From positions 62,001 to 126,000 of the forward strand of contig NZ_UNRC01000005.1 in assembly GCF_900537065.1 (NCBI RefSeq): a DNA stretch of 64,000 nucleotides. The letters run 5' to 3'. Shown here in pieces: positions 35,015-43,622 of this stretch (its first letter is position 1; each line of letters opens with the position of its first letter). A program made the translations under genes and the position numbers. Below the pieces are notes generated by a model. The model was not told the DNA's origin. It did no database searches and saw only the letters and a list, made by a program, of their open reading frames with translations. Source of the DNA: Sphingorhabdus sp. Alg239-R122. Its GTDB lineage: Bacteria > Pseudomonadota > Alphaproteobacteria > Sphingomonadales > Sphingomonadaceae.

Positions 35015-35542
35015 TTACTCTTGCAGAGTCGCTAATGCGGCCCTTAACTGTGTATCGAGTCCGGCGTCGGTCAAGCAGCTCTTTTCCATGTCGAAATTGT
35101 CATAGAAGCTGCCGATTGAAAGGTCAGCCTTCACATCGCCGCCGAAATGCGGGGCGGATGCCTTTATGGTCGCCATAACGGTTGCAGCTCCACGCGGGCC
35201 GGGGGAGGCGGAGAGCAACACCATGGGCTTACCCTGAAACACCTTTGCATCAATGCGTGAGGCCCAGTCATAGATGTTTTTGTAAGCGGCGGTATAGGAG
35301 CCGTTATGTTCGGCAAAGGAAATCACCAGTGCATCGGCCGCACCAATCTTGCCATAAAAGTCATGCGCTAGTTGCGGAATACCACCGGCCTCTTCGCGGT
35401 CTGAGCTGTAAATCGGCATTTCATAGTCGTTGAGATCCAGTATCTCTGTGTCTGCATCTTCCAATAAACTGCACGTATAGGTGGCCAGTTTTTTGTTGAT
35501 GGATTTGCTGCTGCTGCTCGCTGCAAAGGCTAATAATTTCAT
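35015..35542 (-). CDS. NADPH-dependent FMN reductase
   Basis: 175-residue flavodoxin-like flavoprotein that reduces FMN, quinones or chromate-like acceptors with NADPH. The FMN phosphate loop is ASSSSKSINKKL, and the isoalloxazine contact regions EHNGSYTAAYKN and SASPGPRGAATV are typical of this family. Its stop codon lies next to the duplicated tRNA-Tyr end, and a VOC gene precedes it by 26 bp on the same strand. Natural electron acceptor unknown. Confidence 0.88.
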   Translation of the reverse strand: MKLLAFAASSSSKSINKKLATYTCSLLEDADTEILDLNDYEMPIYSSDREEAGGIPQLAHDFYGKIGAADALVISFAEHNGSYTAAYKNIYDWASRIDAKVFQGKPMVLLSASPGPRGAATVMATIKASAPHFGGDVKADLSIGSFYDNFDMEKSCLTDAGLDTQLRAALATLQE

Positions 35543-35568
35543 ATCTGTTCCTTCAGTGGCTATTTGTC

Positions 35569-35982
35569 TTATTTTGAAAAAGCGGAGAGGCCTATATATT
35601 CAATAAATTCAATCACATTGCCGTCAGGGTCACGGATAAAAAATGAACTGCCTGTCGGATGTTGCATAAGGTCTCCGCTTAGCGGAATATTTAACTGCTC
35701 CATTTGTTCCAAAGCGGTTTCAATATTGGTAACTTCCAGTGCGATATGGGTATAGCCGGTATGTTTAGTAGCAATATCCATTAGCTGGTTTGTGTTGTCT
35801 TCTTGATCGGCATTTAAGATGAAATTGATGTTTACACCTGACGGGTGCTCGACAATGGCGACGGGTTCAGGGCCGCCTGGGCCAGTGATATATTTGAATC
35901 CCAGTCTGGCGTAGAAATTACGCGCTATTTCGAAATCCTTGACGCGCAGGCCGATATGATTAATCCGCGTAATTATTTCCAT
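35569..35982 (-). CDS. VOC (glyoxalase/bleomycin-resistance fold) family protein
   Basis: 137 aa with two babapb units of the vicinal oxygen chelate fold. INHIGLRVKDFEIARNFYARLGF begins the first half (read in two parts) with a His ligand; YTHIALEVTNIETALEQME begins the second half with its His, and VIEFIEYIG supplies the final Glu. It is visibly AT-richer than most neighbours, which with the tRNA-associated repeat may mean lateral origin. ATG 35982 starts directly at the fold; an upstream start would add 21 unlikely residues. Reaction not determinable. Confidence 0.85.
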   Translation of the reverse strand: MEIITRINHIGLRVKDFEIARNFYARLGFKYITGPGGPEPVAIVEHPSGVNINFILNADQEDNTNQLMDIATKHTGYTHIALEVTNIETALEQMEQLNIPLSGDLMQHPTGSSFFIRDPDGNVIEFIEYIGLSAFSK

Positions 35983-36124
35983 ATTGCATGCTTTCTGTTT
36001 TTCAAAATAAGCCATTTGGCACGACATGCTTTTAACAGCTATCACTTTTCATCTGGACAAACCATCTTTGCTGGCCGCATAACATATCTTAATCGAGCGA
36101 TTAAAAAAATGAGAGGAATGCGAT

Positions 36125-37354
36125 ATGGCTGCTCCCGGCGCCAGCAAGCCGACTGAGGCTGAGCTCACGGAATATAGCGTTCAGGCACAGGCCTGGTTTA
36201 AGGAAAACACCGTGCGCGATCCCGGCTTCATGCTGCCGCTCACGTTTATGGAAGTCAGCACGGACGAGCAGTTCGAGTTCCTGTGCGACTGGCAGCGCAA
36301 GGTGTATGAGGCGGGTTATCTGGGCGCAAGTTGGCCAAAAGAATATGGCGGCGGCGGTCTGCATCCCGATTACCAGCGCGCGGCGACGCGGGCGATGAAG
36401 GATCATGATGCACCGATTATGATCAACGCCATCGGCATTGGTTGGGCCGGACCATTGTTGCTGGATATCGGCACTGAAGAGCAGAAACAGAAATATATCA
36501 GGGGCATGTTGAGCGCAGAGGATATCTGGTGTCAGGGTTTCTCCGAGCCGGAACATGGCAGTGACTTGGGCAATGCGCAGCTCAAAGCTGTGCGAGACGG
36601 TGATGAATATGTGCTCAATGGTTCCAAGATATGGACCTCTCTGGGCGATCGCGCCAAATATATGATCCTGCTGGCGCGCACGAGCAATAATGAAGGTGAC
36701 AGCAAATACGCGGGGCTCAGCTTTTTCCTCAATCCAATGAAAGTGCCGGGAATTGAAACGCAGCCAATCAAGAAACTGACCGGCGAATATGGCTTTGTGC
36801 AATGCTTTTTCACCGATGCGCGCATTCCGGCCGAAGGATTGATGGGCAGCGAGGGCGATGGCTGGAAAATCGCCATGAAAACGCTCGAATATGAACGCGG
36901 GGCCAAAGTCAATCTGGCTGGTGGATATTTCCTGAAAGAGCTGGACGTGATGGGTATTGTCGATGTGGCGCGCCGGTCGACACGTGGTGGGAAGCCGGTG
37001 CTGGATGATCCCATAATGCGTGATCAGCTGGTCGAATATATGATCGATATTCAGGCGCAGAACCTCAATAATTATCGCCGCCGCATGCCGGCATTGGTGC
37101 AGGACAGGCCGATGGGCCTGCCGCTGATGAGCAAACTGGCGCGCACCGAGATGATCCGCGAACTCACTGAGTTTTCTTTGCAATTTCAGGGCGCAAAAGC
37201 CGGTTATTATGTCGGTGACGACAATGCTGTCGATGATGGATACTGGCATCGCAGTTATCTCAACAGTTTCTCCGCCACGATCGGTGGCGGCACATCGCAG
37301 GTGCAGAAGAACATTGTGGCCGAGCATGTGCTGGGCCTGCCCAAAGGCCGGTAA
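36125..37354 (+). CDS. Acyl-CoA dehydrogenase, catalytic partner of a tandem pair
   Basis: 409-residue FAD flavoenzyme that introduces an alpha-beta double bond in an acyl-CoA. Motifs: SWPKEYGGGG, CQGFSEPEHGSDLG, the KIWTS strand and GGTSQVQKNIVAE near the C-terminus. The usual Glu before GGT is Gly, but E257 in helix G (TLEYERGA) occupies the position used by isovaleryl-CoA dehydrogenase and could be the base. GAGGAATGCGAT precedes the ATG. A second, shorter acyl-CoA dehydrogenase follows after 14 bp. Pairs like this form heterotetramers in sterol side-chain degradation of actinobacteria (FadE26-FadE27 type). Confidence 0.9.
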   Translation: MAAPGASKPTEAELTEYSVQAQAWFKENTVRDPGFMLPLTFMEVSTDEQFEFLCDWQRKVYEAGYLGASWPKEYGGGGLHPDYQRAATRAMKDHDAPIMINAIGIGWAGPLLLDIGTEEQKQKYIRGMLSAEDIWCQGFSEPEHGSDLGNAQLKAVRDGDEYVLNGSKIWTSLGDRAKYMILLARTSNNEGDSKYAGLSFFLNPMKVPGIETQPIKKLTGEYGFVQCFFTDARIPAEGLMGSEGDGWKIAMKTLEYERGAKVNLAGGYFLKELDVMGIVDVARRSTRGGKPVLDDPIMRDQLVEYMIDIQAQNLNNYRRRMPALVQDRPMGLPLMSKLARTEMIRELTEFSLQFQGAKAGYYVGDDNAVDDGYWHRSYLNSFSATIGGGTSQVQKNIVAEHVLGLPKGR

Positions 37355-37368
37355 CGGGAGGATAAGAT

Positions 37369-38490
37369 ATGGATAATCTCGGGACTATTGGCTCTAGCGA
37401 AGAGCAGGTCGAATTGATGGACGTGGCGACCAGTTTTTGCCGTGATAAATCGCCAGTGGAAAAAGTGCGCGCTCTTATGGAAGACGTGCGGGGCTATGAT
37501 CCAGGCGTGTGGCAGGAAATAGCTGAACTTGGTTGGCTCGCCATTGCCATTCCAGAGGAATATGAGGGGGTCGGCCTGTCGCTGGCGGAAGTCGTGCCGA
37601 TTATGGAGCAGATGGGCCGCCACATGCTGGCCGGACCGTTTATGGCGACGACATTGACCGCGCAGGCTCTTGTAGCAGGCGGCAACGAGGCGCAGAAATC
37701 AACATGGCTTCCCAAAGTCGCAGGCGGCGCAATTGCCACATTGGCGCTGACCGAAAAAGAAGGTGACTGGAACCTCGATAATGTTACCGCGCAGGCAACA
37801 GCATCGGGTGACGGCTATGCGCTTTCCGGCACAAAACAGTTTGTCACCTATGCGCAGGATGCGGAGCTTGTCATTGCTTCTGTCATATTGGACGGCGTGG
37901 TACGGCTTGCCTTGATTGAGCGCAGTGTCATTGCCGATAGGGCGCTGCGCCGTGAAGCCATTATTGATGAGACCAAGCGCAGTTATGAGCTGACACTGGA
38001 TGAGATATCCATTGGCGCCGATGCATTGATGGATGCAGATACGTCCAAGGCGGCACTGGCGCATATCGACCTTGCGGCAAACCTGCTCCAATCGGCTGAA
38101 ATGTGTGGCGGCACGCAGGCGGTGATTGATTACACGCTCGATTACCTCCAAACGCGCAAACAGTTTGGCAAGGTGATTGGCGAGTATCAGGCGCTTAAAC
38201 ACCCGATTACCGATGCCTATATATCCTATGAAAAGGCGCGCTCGCATATGTTCAGCGCCGCGCACAGCTTTGCGAACCAAGGCAGGGGAGAAGTCGCAAC
38301 CCGTATGGCAAAGGCAGCAGCGGATAAGGCCTACAGCCATGCTGCGGACCGGGCGATCCAGTTTCATGGCGGTTTTGGGTTCACGCATGACTGCGATGCA
38401 CAGCTTTATCGGCGCAATGCGATCTGGAACGCGTCGCAATTTGGTGATGCCGCATGGCAGAGATCGAAACTGGCCAATTTACTGTTTTGA
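37369..38490 (+). CDS. Acyl-CoA dehydrogenase, probable non-catalytic partner
   Basis: 373 aa. It keeps the overall family fold (IPEEYEGVGLSLAEV, LALTEKEGDWN, RKQFGKVIGEYQALKH, AIQFHGGFGFTHD). The helix-G position that is Glu in the upstream partner reads IDLAANLLQ here, and the C-terminal GGT-type motif is missing (ends NAIWNASQFGD). It therefore looks unable to supply the catalytic base by itself and probably pairs with the upstream gene product. It is followed by an enoyl-CoA hydratase gene 16 bp later, giving two successive beta-oxidation steps in one operon. Confidence 0.88.
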   Translation: MDNLGTIGSSEEQVELMDVATSFCRDKSPVEKVRALMEDVRGYDPGVWQEIAELGWLAIAIPEEYEGVGLSLAEVVPIMEQMGRHMLAGPFMATTLTAQALVAGGNEAQKSTWLPKVAGGAIATLALTEKEGDWNLDNVTAQATASGDGYALSGTKQFVTYAQDAELVIASVILDGVVRLALIERSVIADRALRREAIIDETKRSYELTLDEISIGADALMDADTSKAALAHIDLAANLLQSAEMCGGTQAVIDYTLDYLQTRKQFGKVIGEYQALKHPITDAYISYEKARSHMFSAAHSFANQGRGEVATRMAKAAADKAYSHAADRAIQFHGGFGFTHDCDAQLYRRNAIWNASQFGDAAWQRSKLANLLF

Positions 38491-38506
38491 TATTCAGGAG
38501 AAAAAC

Positions 38507-39268
38507 ATGACCGAGCAAGTACTTACCGAAACGCAGGACGGTGTCCTGATCATCACCATCAACCGGCCTGAAGCCAAAAATGCCGTGAACCGGGCCGTGG
38601 CTGAAGGCGTGGCAGATGCGATGGAAAGGCTCGACAGCGATAAGGGGCTTAGCGCGGGCATTATTACCGGCGCGGGCGGCACATTTTGTGCGGGCATGGA
38701 CCTGAAAGCTTTTCTAAAAGGCGAATTGCCGACAGTGAAAGGGAAGGGCTTTGCCGGATTTTGCGAAGCCCCACCTGCAAAGCCGCTTATCGGCGCGGTT
38801 GAGGGTTATGCTCTGGCGGGCGGCATGGAAGTTGCTATTGCCTGCGATATGGTAGTGGCGAATGACAAGGCGCAGTTCGGCATTCCTGAAGTCAAGCGAT
38901 CACTGGTCGCAGCGGGCGGCGGGTTGCTTTCGTTACCATCCATTATTGGCAAGCGAATGGCGATGGAACTGGCTTTGACAGGAGATTTTATCACCGCAGA
39001 GCGGGCGTATGAAATGGGTTTTGTAAACCGGGTGACCGAAGGTGCAGCGCTGGAAGGAGCGCTAGAACTCGCAGTCCGCGTGGCGGCCAACGGCCCGCTG
39101 GCCCTGATCGCGTCGAAGCGGATTATCAATGAACGTCCCGATTGGTCCAGTGCGGAAATGTGGGCCAAGCAAATGGAAATTGCAGGCAAAGTGCTGGCCT
39201 CACAGGATGCACGTGAGGGTGCCGCGGCATTTGCCGAAAAACGCAAACCGGAATGGAAAGGCGAATAG
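38507..39268 (+). CDS. Enoyl-CoA hydratase (crotonase family)
   Basis: 253 aa. Hydrates the enoyl-CoA expected from the preceding dehydrogenase pair. The oxyanion hole is formed by the CAGMDLKAF and ALAGG segments. The two hydratase glutamates are present in GGMEVAIACD and GIPEVKRSL, so real hydratase activity is likely. CAGGAG lies 6 nt before ATG 38507. The longer open frame upstream is an out-of-frame reading of the dehydrogenase. Substrate range unknown. Confidence 0.92.
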   Translation: MTEQVLTETQDGVLIITINRPEAKNAVNRAVAEGVADAMERLDSDKGLSAGIITGAGGTFCAGMDLKAFLKGELPTVKGKGFAGFCEAPPAKPLIGAVEGYALAGGMEVAIACDMVVANDKAQFGIPEVKRSLVAAGGGLLSLPSIIGKRMAMELALTGDFITAERAYEMGFVNRVTEGAALEGALELAVRVAANGPLALIASKRIINERPDWSSAEMWAKQMEIAGKVLASQDAREGAAAFAEKRKPEWKGE

Positions 39269-39281
39269 TCTTTGCGAGTCG

Positions 39282-39950
39282 TTATTTATCGCTTTTCTTT
39301 GCGGCTATGTCTTTTTTGAGCTGTGCCAGTTGTGCGTCAATATCGGCAGTTTTCCGGGAAGTGTCCATATCTGCACTTGCGGCTTGATCGCTGTCATCTG
39401 TGGGCCTTGAATTGGACACGGTTTCCATGACAGATTCTGCTCTGTCCAGTATCGCGCTGATTTTCGCACGTACCGATTCTTCGAACGTTTCTACCAGTTC
39501 GGTTTGACGCCGGCCTTTCAAGAATTCGGTAAGCTCCCGCTGCACACCCTCCCTTTGCACAGCCATGTCATGCAGCGCGGTTTTGAGAAACTCTGCTTCT
39601 GTACGGGCGATTTCGGCAACGCCTGAAAATGCTTCCACCATTTTCTCTGAATCCTGCTGCATTTCTGTAGCAGCTTGGGCTAAGTCATCGCGTCCCTTGG
39701 CAGCGGAAAAGCCGGCTTCTTCCGCCCATTGCATTGCTTTTGCATGCGCATCATCAGCGGCGGCTATGGCCTGCTCCAATCGCCTGACAGCCGCGTGGTG
39801 TTCGTGTTCCAGTTTTTCGATAGCATAATCAGTCTCACGCACAGCCTGCCGCATCAGGGCAGGTTCACTCAATTGTTCCAGCCTTTCCAGGCCGTCTTCA
39901 ATTGCCGCGCTGATATAGCGGCCCGTGCGTGAGAAAATGTTATCAGCCAT
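39282..39950 (-). CDS. PspA/IM30-like coiled-coil protein, divergent paralogue
   Basis: 222 aa, almost entirely helical coiled coil. It starts MADNIFSRTGRYISAAIEDGLERL, which parallels MGIFSRTRDIVAANFTDLLERA of the pspA gene in this window (both read in short segments). The later W-AEEAGFSAAKGRDDLAQAA matches the W-SEKAELALSKDREDLARAA of PspA. Length is the same as PspA. The amphipathic N-terminal helix predicts peripheral membrane binding. AGGAA precedes the ATG. It is convergent with the crotonase and sits 5.5 kb from the psp operon. No sigma-54 site was seen before it. Confidence 0.75.
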   Translation of the reverse strand: MADNIFSRTGRYISAAIEDGLERLEQLSEPALMRQAVRETDYAIEKLEHEHHAAVRRLEQAIAAADDAHAKAMQWAEEAGFSAAKGRDDLAQAATEMQQDSEKMVEAFSGVAEIARTEAEFLKTALHDMAVQREGVQRELTEFLKGRRQTELVETFEESVRAKISAILDRAESVMETVSNSRPTDDSDQAASADMDTSRKTADIDAQLAQLKKDIAAKKSDK

Positions 39951-39975
39951 GTCTTTGTTCCTGCGTAGCGAGGAG

Positions 39976-40953
39976 CTATCCTGCTGAAAAACGCTTCAGG
40001 CGATCATTGATGATACCATCGGCTTCGGACATGATCCGGTCGATCAGTTCTTTTACCGTGGGAATATCATTGATGAGGCCTGCAACCATGCCGCAGCTCC
40101 ACGCGCCGGCGTCCATATCGCCTTCCATCATGATGGTCGGGTAAACACCGGCCACCTGTTCAAGGATATCGGTGATTTGCAGGTTGTCGCCTTTTTCCTT
40201 TTCGATTTTTAGGATTTCTTCAACCGCTTCATTTTTGAGTACACGTTCGGTGTTGCGTAACGGCCGCATGACCAGTGTTGTGTCGAGCTCACTGGCAGCA
40301 ACAATCGCGTCTTTCACATTTTGATGCACGGGCGCTTCTTTGGTAGCGATAAAGCGTGTGCCCATATTCATGCCCTCTGCGCCCATGGCGAGGCTGGCAA
40401 CGAGTGAACGCGCATCTGCCTGTCCGCCACTGGCCACAAAAGGAATGTCCAACTCATCGGCTGCACGTGGCAATAGGATCATGTTCGGAATGTCATCTTC
40501 ACCCGGATGTCCGCCACATTCAAAACCGTCAACGCTGGCTGCATCACAACCAATCGCCTGCGCTTTGAGCGCATGACGGACCGAGGTACATTTATGAATA
40601 ATCTTGATGCCCGCTTCTTTCATGCGCGGCAGGTGCTCTTCGGGATTGCGCCCGGCGGTTTCCACCGCTTTTACGCCATTGGCGATAATCGCGTCGATAT
40701 ATTCTGGATAGGGCGGGGCGGTAAAGGCGGGCAGGAAAGTGAGGTTCACGCCCACCGGCTTGTCAGTCAGTTCCTTGGCCTTTTTAATCTCCTTATCAAG
40801 ATCTTCGGGCGTTTTCTGGGTCAGGCCGGTAATCATGCCTAACCCGCCTGCGTCGGATACGGCGGCGGCCAGTTTAGCGAAACCCACATAATGCATGCCG
40901 CCCTGAATGATCGGATGCTCAATGCCGAAAAGCTCTGTAATACGTGTTTTCAT
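39976..40953 (-). CDS. Nitronate monooxygenase family flavin oxidoreductase
   Basis: 325 aa, standard length for the family. FMN-binding TIM barrel with FGIEHPIIQGGMHYVGFAKLAAAVSDAGGLGMI (read in parts), PVGVNLTF, the VDGFECGGHPGEDD loop and FVASGGQADARSLVASLAMGAEGMNMGTRFIAT for the phosphate site. The chosen ATG has AGGAG 8 nt upstream. It follows the thioesterase gene by 28 bp on the same strand, suggesting a two-gene operon. Members of this family include enzymes acting on nitronates, enoyl reductase-like proteins and others; the real substrate is unknown. Confidence 0.9.
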   Translation of the reverse strand: MKTRITELFGIEHPIIQGGMHYVGFAKLAAAVSDAGGLGMITGLTQKTPEDLDKEIKKAKELTDKPVGVNLTFLPAFTAPPYPEYIDAIIANGVKAVETAGRNPEEHLPRMKEAGIKIIHKCTSVRHALKAQAIGCDAASVDGFECGGHPGEDDIPNMILLPRAADELDIPFVASGGQADARSLVASLAMGAEGMNMGTRFIATKEAPVHQNVKDAIVAASELDTTLVMRPLRNTERVLKNEAVEEILKIEKEKGDNLQITDILEQVAGVYPTIMMEGDMDAGAWSCGMVAGLINDIPTVKELIDRIMSEADGIINDRLKRFSAG

Positions 40954-40981
40954 ATGGGTTTCTCCTCTGGAATTATTATAT

Positions 40982-41758
40982 TCACACAAATAATGCGACG
41001 CTTTGCATGGCACGCATCACTGGCTTTCTATCACTGTTATAGACAGTCATATACTGGCTGGACGCACCGTCATGCGCATGGTGTGTTTCGGATTCGAGCA
41101 ACCACCAGCCATCTTTTGTTTGCGGTGTATTGGTGAGCATATTGACCTGCCAGTTCATAGAGCTGACATTGCCAGGCTCGGTCATCAGGCCCATGGCAGA
41201 TGGCGGCAGCGCGTCACCCACACATAGCAATTCGGTTATCGGGTCCAATCCATCGCGTTCGCGCAGCCGGTGCCACTGCATCAGCTTTGGTGTCCCCAGG
41301 CCCAGTTCGAGCCGTTTTTCGGGATAATCCATATGATGGGTGAAAAATTCGGGCGGGCCGTTTCGGATGTCGTCCTTGCCAGGAGGCGGGGGAAAATCAG
41401 GCGCGCTGATGTCATTATGCTCAACGGTGCTGACGCGCGGGTTCATGAAAATGAAGTTGCAGGCAAGGCCGGTACCATCCCTGGATGTGGTGCGGGTTTC
41501 GACAAAAGCAGTGTTGCGGCCGCGGCGGAGCAGTTCGGCCGTTATGGTCACGTCACCTGCCAGAGGGCCTGCAAAAGCAATTTGTGCAGAACGCAGCGGT
41601 GGGCAATCTGTGACACAGGCCGTGGCGCAATGATGGGCGACGGCGCTGCTCAACCCGCCATAACTGGTCCGGCCCTGCATCCATGTACCGGGAATGGTAA
41701 CGGTCCAGCTATTGTCCGCGCGCGCCATGGAGCCGAGTATCTGTGCAAGCGATGTCAT
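40982..41758 (-). CDS. Acyl-CoA thioesterase family protein (double hotdog)
   Basis: 258 aa in the TesB-like double-hotdog family. First hotdog: TSYGGLSSAVAHHCA and SAQIAFAGPLAGDVTITAELLRRGRN. Second hotdog: MNWQVNMLTNTPQTKDGWWLLESETHHAHDGASSQYMTVYN with the conserved Asp/Gly/Ser-Gln region. The middle is Pro-rich (FPPPPGKD). ATG 41758 is used; a GTG three codons earlier is possible. The next gene in the operon is the nitronate monooxygenase-like enzyme. Confidence 0.83.
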   Translation of the reverse strand: MTSLAQILGSMARADNSWTVTIPGTWMQGRTSYGGLSSAVAHHCATACVTDCPPLRSAQIAFAGPLAGDVTITAELLRRGRNTAFVETRTTSRDGTGLACNFIFMNPRVSTVEHNDISAPDFPPPPGKDDIRNGPPEFFTHHMDYPEKRLELGLGTPKLMQWHRLRERDGLDPITELLCVGDALPPSAMGLMTEPGNVSSMNWQVNMLTNTPQTKDGWWLLESETHHAHDGASSQYMTVYNSDRKPVMRAMQSVALFV

Positions 41759-41891
41759 ACACTGCACTTAAAACCAATGCCTGCTAAAAATCCATGACTA
41801 AGTTTCGAAAACGCACTGATTTTGACAAGATTAGAGTGAACCATGCCTTTATCGCTGGCCCTTCCTATCCGCATTTGTTAAATGTGGCCGA

Positions 41892-42437
41892 ATGGCAAAA
41901 CCGGGCAGATCAACCGATTGGGGCTTTCCTCGCTGGCGTGGCTATGACAGCTCGCGTGAGGCGCAGAATGTGCGCCTTTGTGACCGTTATGGCTGTGATG
42001 AAGTGGGCGACCGTCCCGCACCTAAATCTCCCAACAGTCCGGAAAAATGGTATTTCTGCGAAACACATGCCGGGGAATATAACCGCAACTGGGACTATTT
42101 TCAGGGTTTGAGCAAAGAAGAAGCGGCCGAACGCGAGCGCAAGGAACGGCGCGAAAACGCCGGTTATCAGGAATCGGCACATCATGGCTGGGCTGGCCCC
42201 GGTGATGGTAGCCGGTCACGTGATGAAATGACTGCGCTTGATGTGCTGGGTGTGGAAGTGGATGCGTCGTTCGGGGATATTCGCAAGGCATATCGCTTGC
42301 TGGCCAAGCGGAACCATCCCGATGTGAATCAGGGGGATGAGGAAGCCGCCAAGCGCTTTCAGGCGATTCAGGCAGCATATAATGTGCTGCGTGTGGCGGA
42401 GGAAAACCGTAGCTGGAAACCCGAAGAAAGAGTTTAA
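41892..42437 (+). CDS. J-domain (DnaJ-type) protein with N-terminal Cys/His region
   Basis: 181 aa. The J domain is at the C-terminus (about residues 115-172) with the HPD motif in KRNHPDVNQGD, which stimulates Hsp70 ATPase. The N-terminal half has CDRYGC and CETHAGEYNRNWDYF, a possible zinc site, and a charged linker. There is no Gly/Phe region, so it is a co-chaperone of the minimal type. It is convergent with the next gene, and the two stop codons share the four bases TTAA at 42434-42437. Confidence 0.88.
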   Translation: MAKPGRSTDWGFPRWRGYDSSREAQNVRLCDRYGCDEVGDRPAPKSPNSPEKWYFCETHAGEYNRNWDYFQGLSKEEAAERERKERRENAGYQESAHHGWAGPGDGSRSRDEMTALDVLGVEVDASFGDIRKAYRLLAKRNHPDVNQGDEEAAKRFQAIQAAYNVLRVAEENRSWKPEERV

Positions 42438-42844
42438 TTTTCGTCGCTACTATCAAGTTTCAGGGCAAGTAGTTTGCGCTCGACTTCCAACGCTTCCTCC
42501 AACGACATTGCACCGCTAATCTGCAATTTGCGGCCTTTAACCTTTTCCCTCCAGAATGCTTTGGAGACAAAAGTTCCATCTGCGAATATAGCAAGGTCTC
42601 TGCCTAAAGCTTTTTGCTGGATTTTGCCGAAGCGTTCTGCCGCATCATCCGATAGCGTGATTTTGACGCTGTAATAATCATGTCCGGCCACGGCACGAGC
42701 AACATAGACATTTGCTTTCACAATATCACCGAATGCAAGGTCGAACCTACATGATCTTTCAACTTCACTGGCAGAGGCGCAAGGCGGTACGTTTTCATAT
42801 TGCGTCGCGGCTGGCATGGCCAGCAAGGCAAGCGCAATGATCAT
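42434..42844 (-). CDS. Secreted SecDF-P1-head-like domain protein, unknown function
   Basis: 136 aa with a short signal peptide (MIIALALLAMPAA). The body, from about residue 58, reads like the P1-head subdomain of SecD: YYSVKITLSDDAAERFGKI, then GRDLAIFADGTFVSKAFWREKV and LQISGAMSLEEALEVERKL. In SecD this subdomain sits on large transmembrane segments; here it stands alone in the periplasm. It starts on the last base of the sufE stop codon (TAATG), so translation is probably coupled. Role unknown. Confidence 0.7.
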   Translation of the reverse strand: MIIALALLAMPAATQYENVPPCASASEVERSCRFDLAFGDIVKANVYVARAVAGHDYYSVKITLSDDAAERFGKIQQKALGRDLAIFADGTFVSKAFWREKVKGRKLQISGAMSLEEALEVERKLLALKLDSSDEN

Positions 42845-43263
42845 TATGCGTAACGCTCCGCCGTTTCACGGATCAGCGCAATCATGTTAGGGATGCCTTG
42901 CGTGCGGTTGGAACTGAGCTGGTTTTTAAGATCAAACGGTTCCAGGGCGACAGTAATATCGGTAGCCAATATGTCAGCTGCCTTTTTTCCCTGCACGGTC
43001 TTCAGCACCAGTGCGATAATGCCTTTGGTAATAGCGGCATTGCTGTCGGCCAGAAAATGCAAATGGCCATCGTCCTTCTGTGTGGGATAGACCCAGACGG
43101 CGGCCGAACAGCCGCGTACAAGTGTGGCATCGGTTTTGAGCGCATCGGGCATATCGTCCAGTTCCCTGCCCAGATCAATAATCAGCCGGTAACGGTCATC
43201 TGCGTCCAGAAACTCGTATTCTTCAATGATGTCGGCCAGTTCAGCCGTTTTGCATTCGGTCAT
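42844..43263 (-). CDS. sufE: SufE family cysteine-desulfurase sulfur acceptor
   Basis: 139 aa. Accepts persulfide sulfur from a SufS-type cysteine desulfurase and passes it on. The active Cys is in LVRGCSAAVWV; YRLIIDLGREL precedes it and NRTQGIPNMI ends the domain, all typical of SufE. ATG 43263 begins at the family N-terminus; the longer in-frame extension upstream is not conserved-looking. Two cysteine desulfurases lie 18 kb away in the window and are possible partners. Confidence 0.9.
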   Translation of the reverse strand: MTECKTAELADIIEEYEFLDADDRYRLIIDLGRELDDMPDALKTDATLVRGCSAAVWVYPTQKDDGHLHFLADSNAAITKGIIALVLKTVQGKKAADILATDITVALEPFDLKNQLSSNRTQGIPNMIALIRETAERYA

Positions 43264-43315
43264 ACTGCGCCAATAGCAGGGCAGGGGAGCAAGGCAAAGC
43301 CCCGCAATGCTGAAA

Positions 43316-43564
43316 TTATAGCTCCACCCCTGCGGCAATGGCTTCCAGTTTCTTGAGCCGTTCCTTCAGGTCCGCAATTTCGATACGGGATGTGGCGTTA
43401 GGGCCCATATTATCACCATTTTGTGCCATGTGGTGCATTTCGCGCAGTTCCATGCGTTTATATGCCACCCATTCGCGCCAGCCATGTAGCAGGCTTATGG
43501 AAAGAATCGTGATAGCAATCAGGCCTGTCGCGGCCATTGTCAGGTAAAAAGGTGCGTCTTGCAT
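43316..43564 (-). CDS. Small membrane protein with C-terminal coiled coil, psp cluster
   Basis: 82 aa. One N-terminal membrane helix (about residues 8-27), a short amphipathic segment (GWREWVAYKRMELREM) and a C-terminal coiled coil (IEIADLKERLKKLEAIA). GGGAGGA lies 8 nt before the ATG. Topology is like PspB, but it lacks the VLERI-TD motif of the three upstream genes, so it is the most divergent member, or unrelated. It is the last small gene before sufE. Confidence 0.65.
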   Translation of the reverse strand: MQDAPFYLTMAATGLIAITILSISLLHGWREWVAYKRMELREMHHMAQNGDNMGPNATSRIEIADLKERLKKLEAIAAGVEL

Positions 43565-43622
43565 TTTATCCGTCCTCCCGGACTATCCCCTTGCCCAGAG
43601 AATATCTTACCAAGGAATGTGT

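Noticed and set aside
36101-37327. 408-aa open frame on the minus strand
   Set aside because: Exactly antisense to the first acyl-CoA dehydrogenase; His/Arg/Phe-rich composition with no recognisable domain, typical of a shadow frame.
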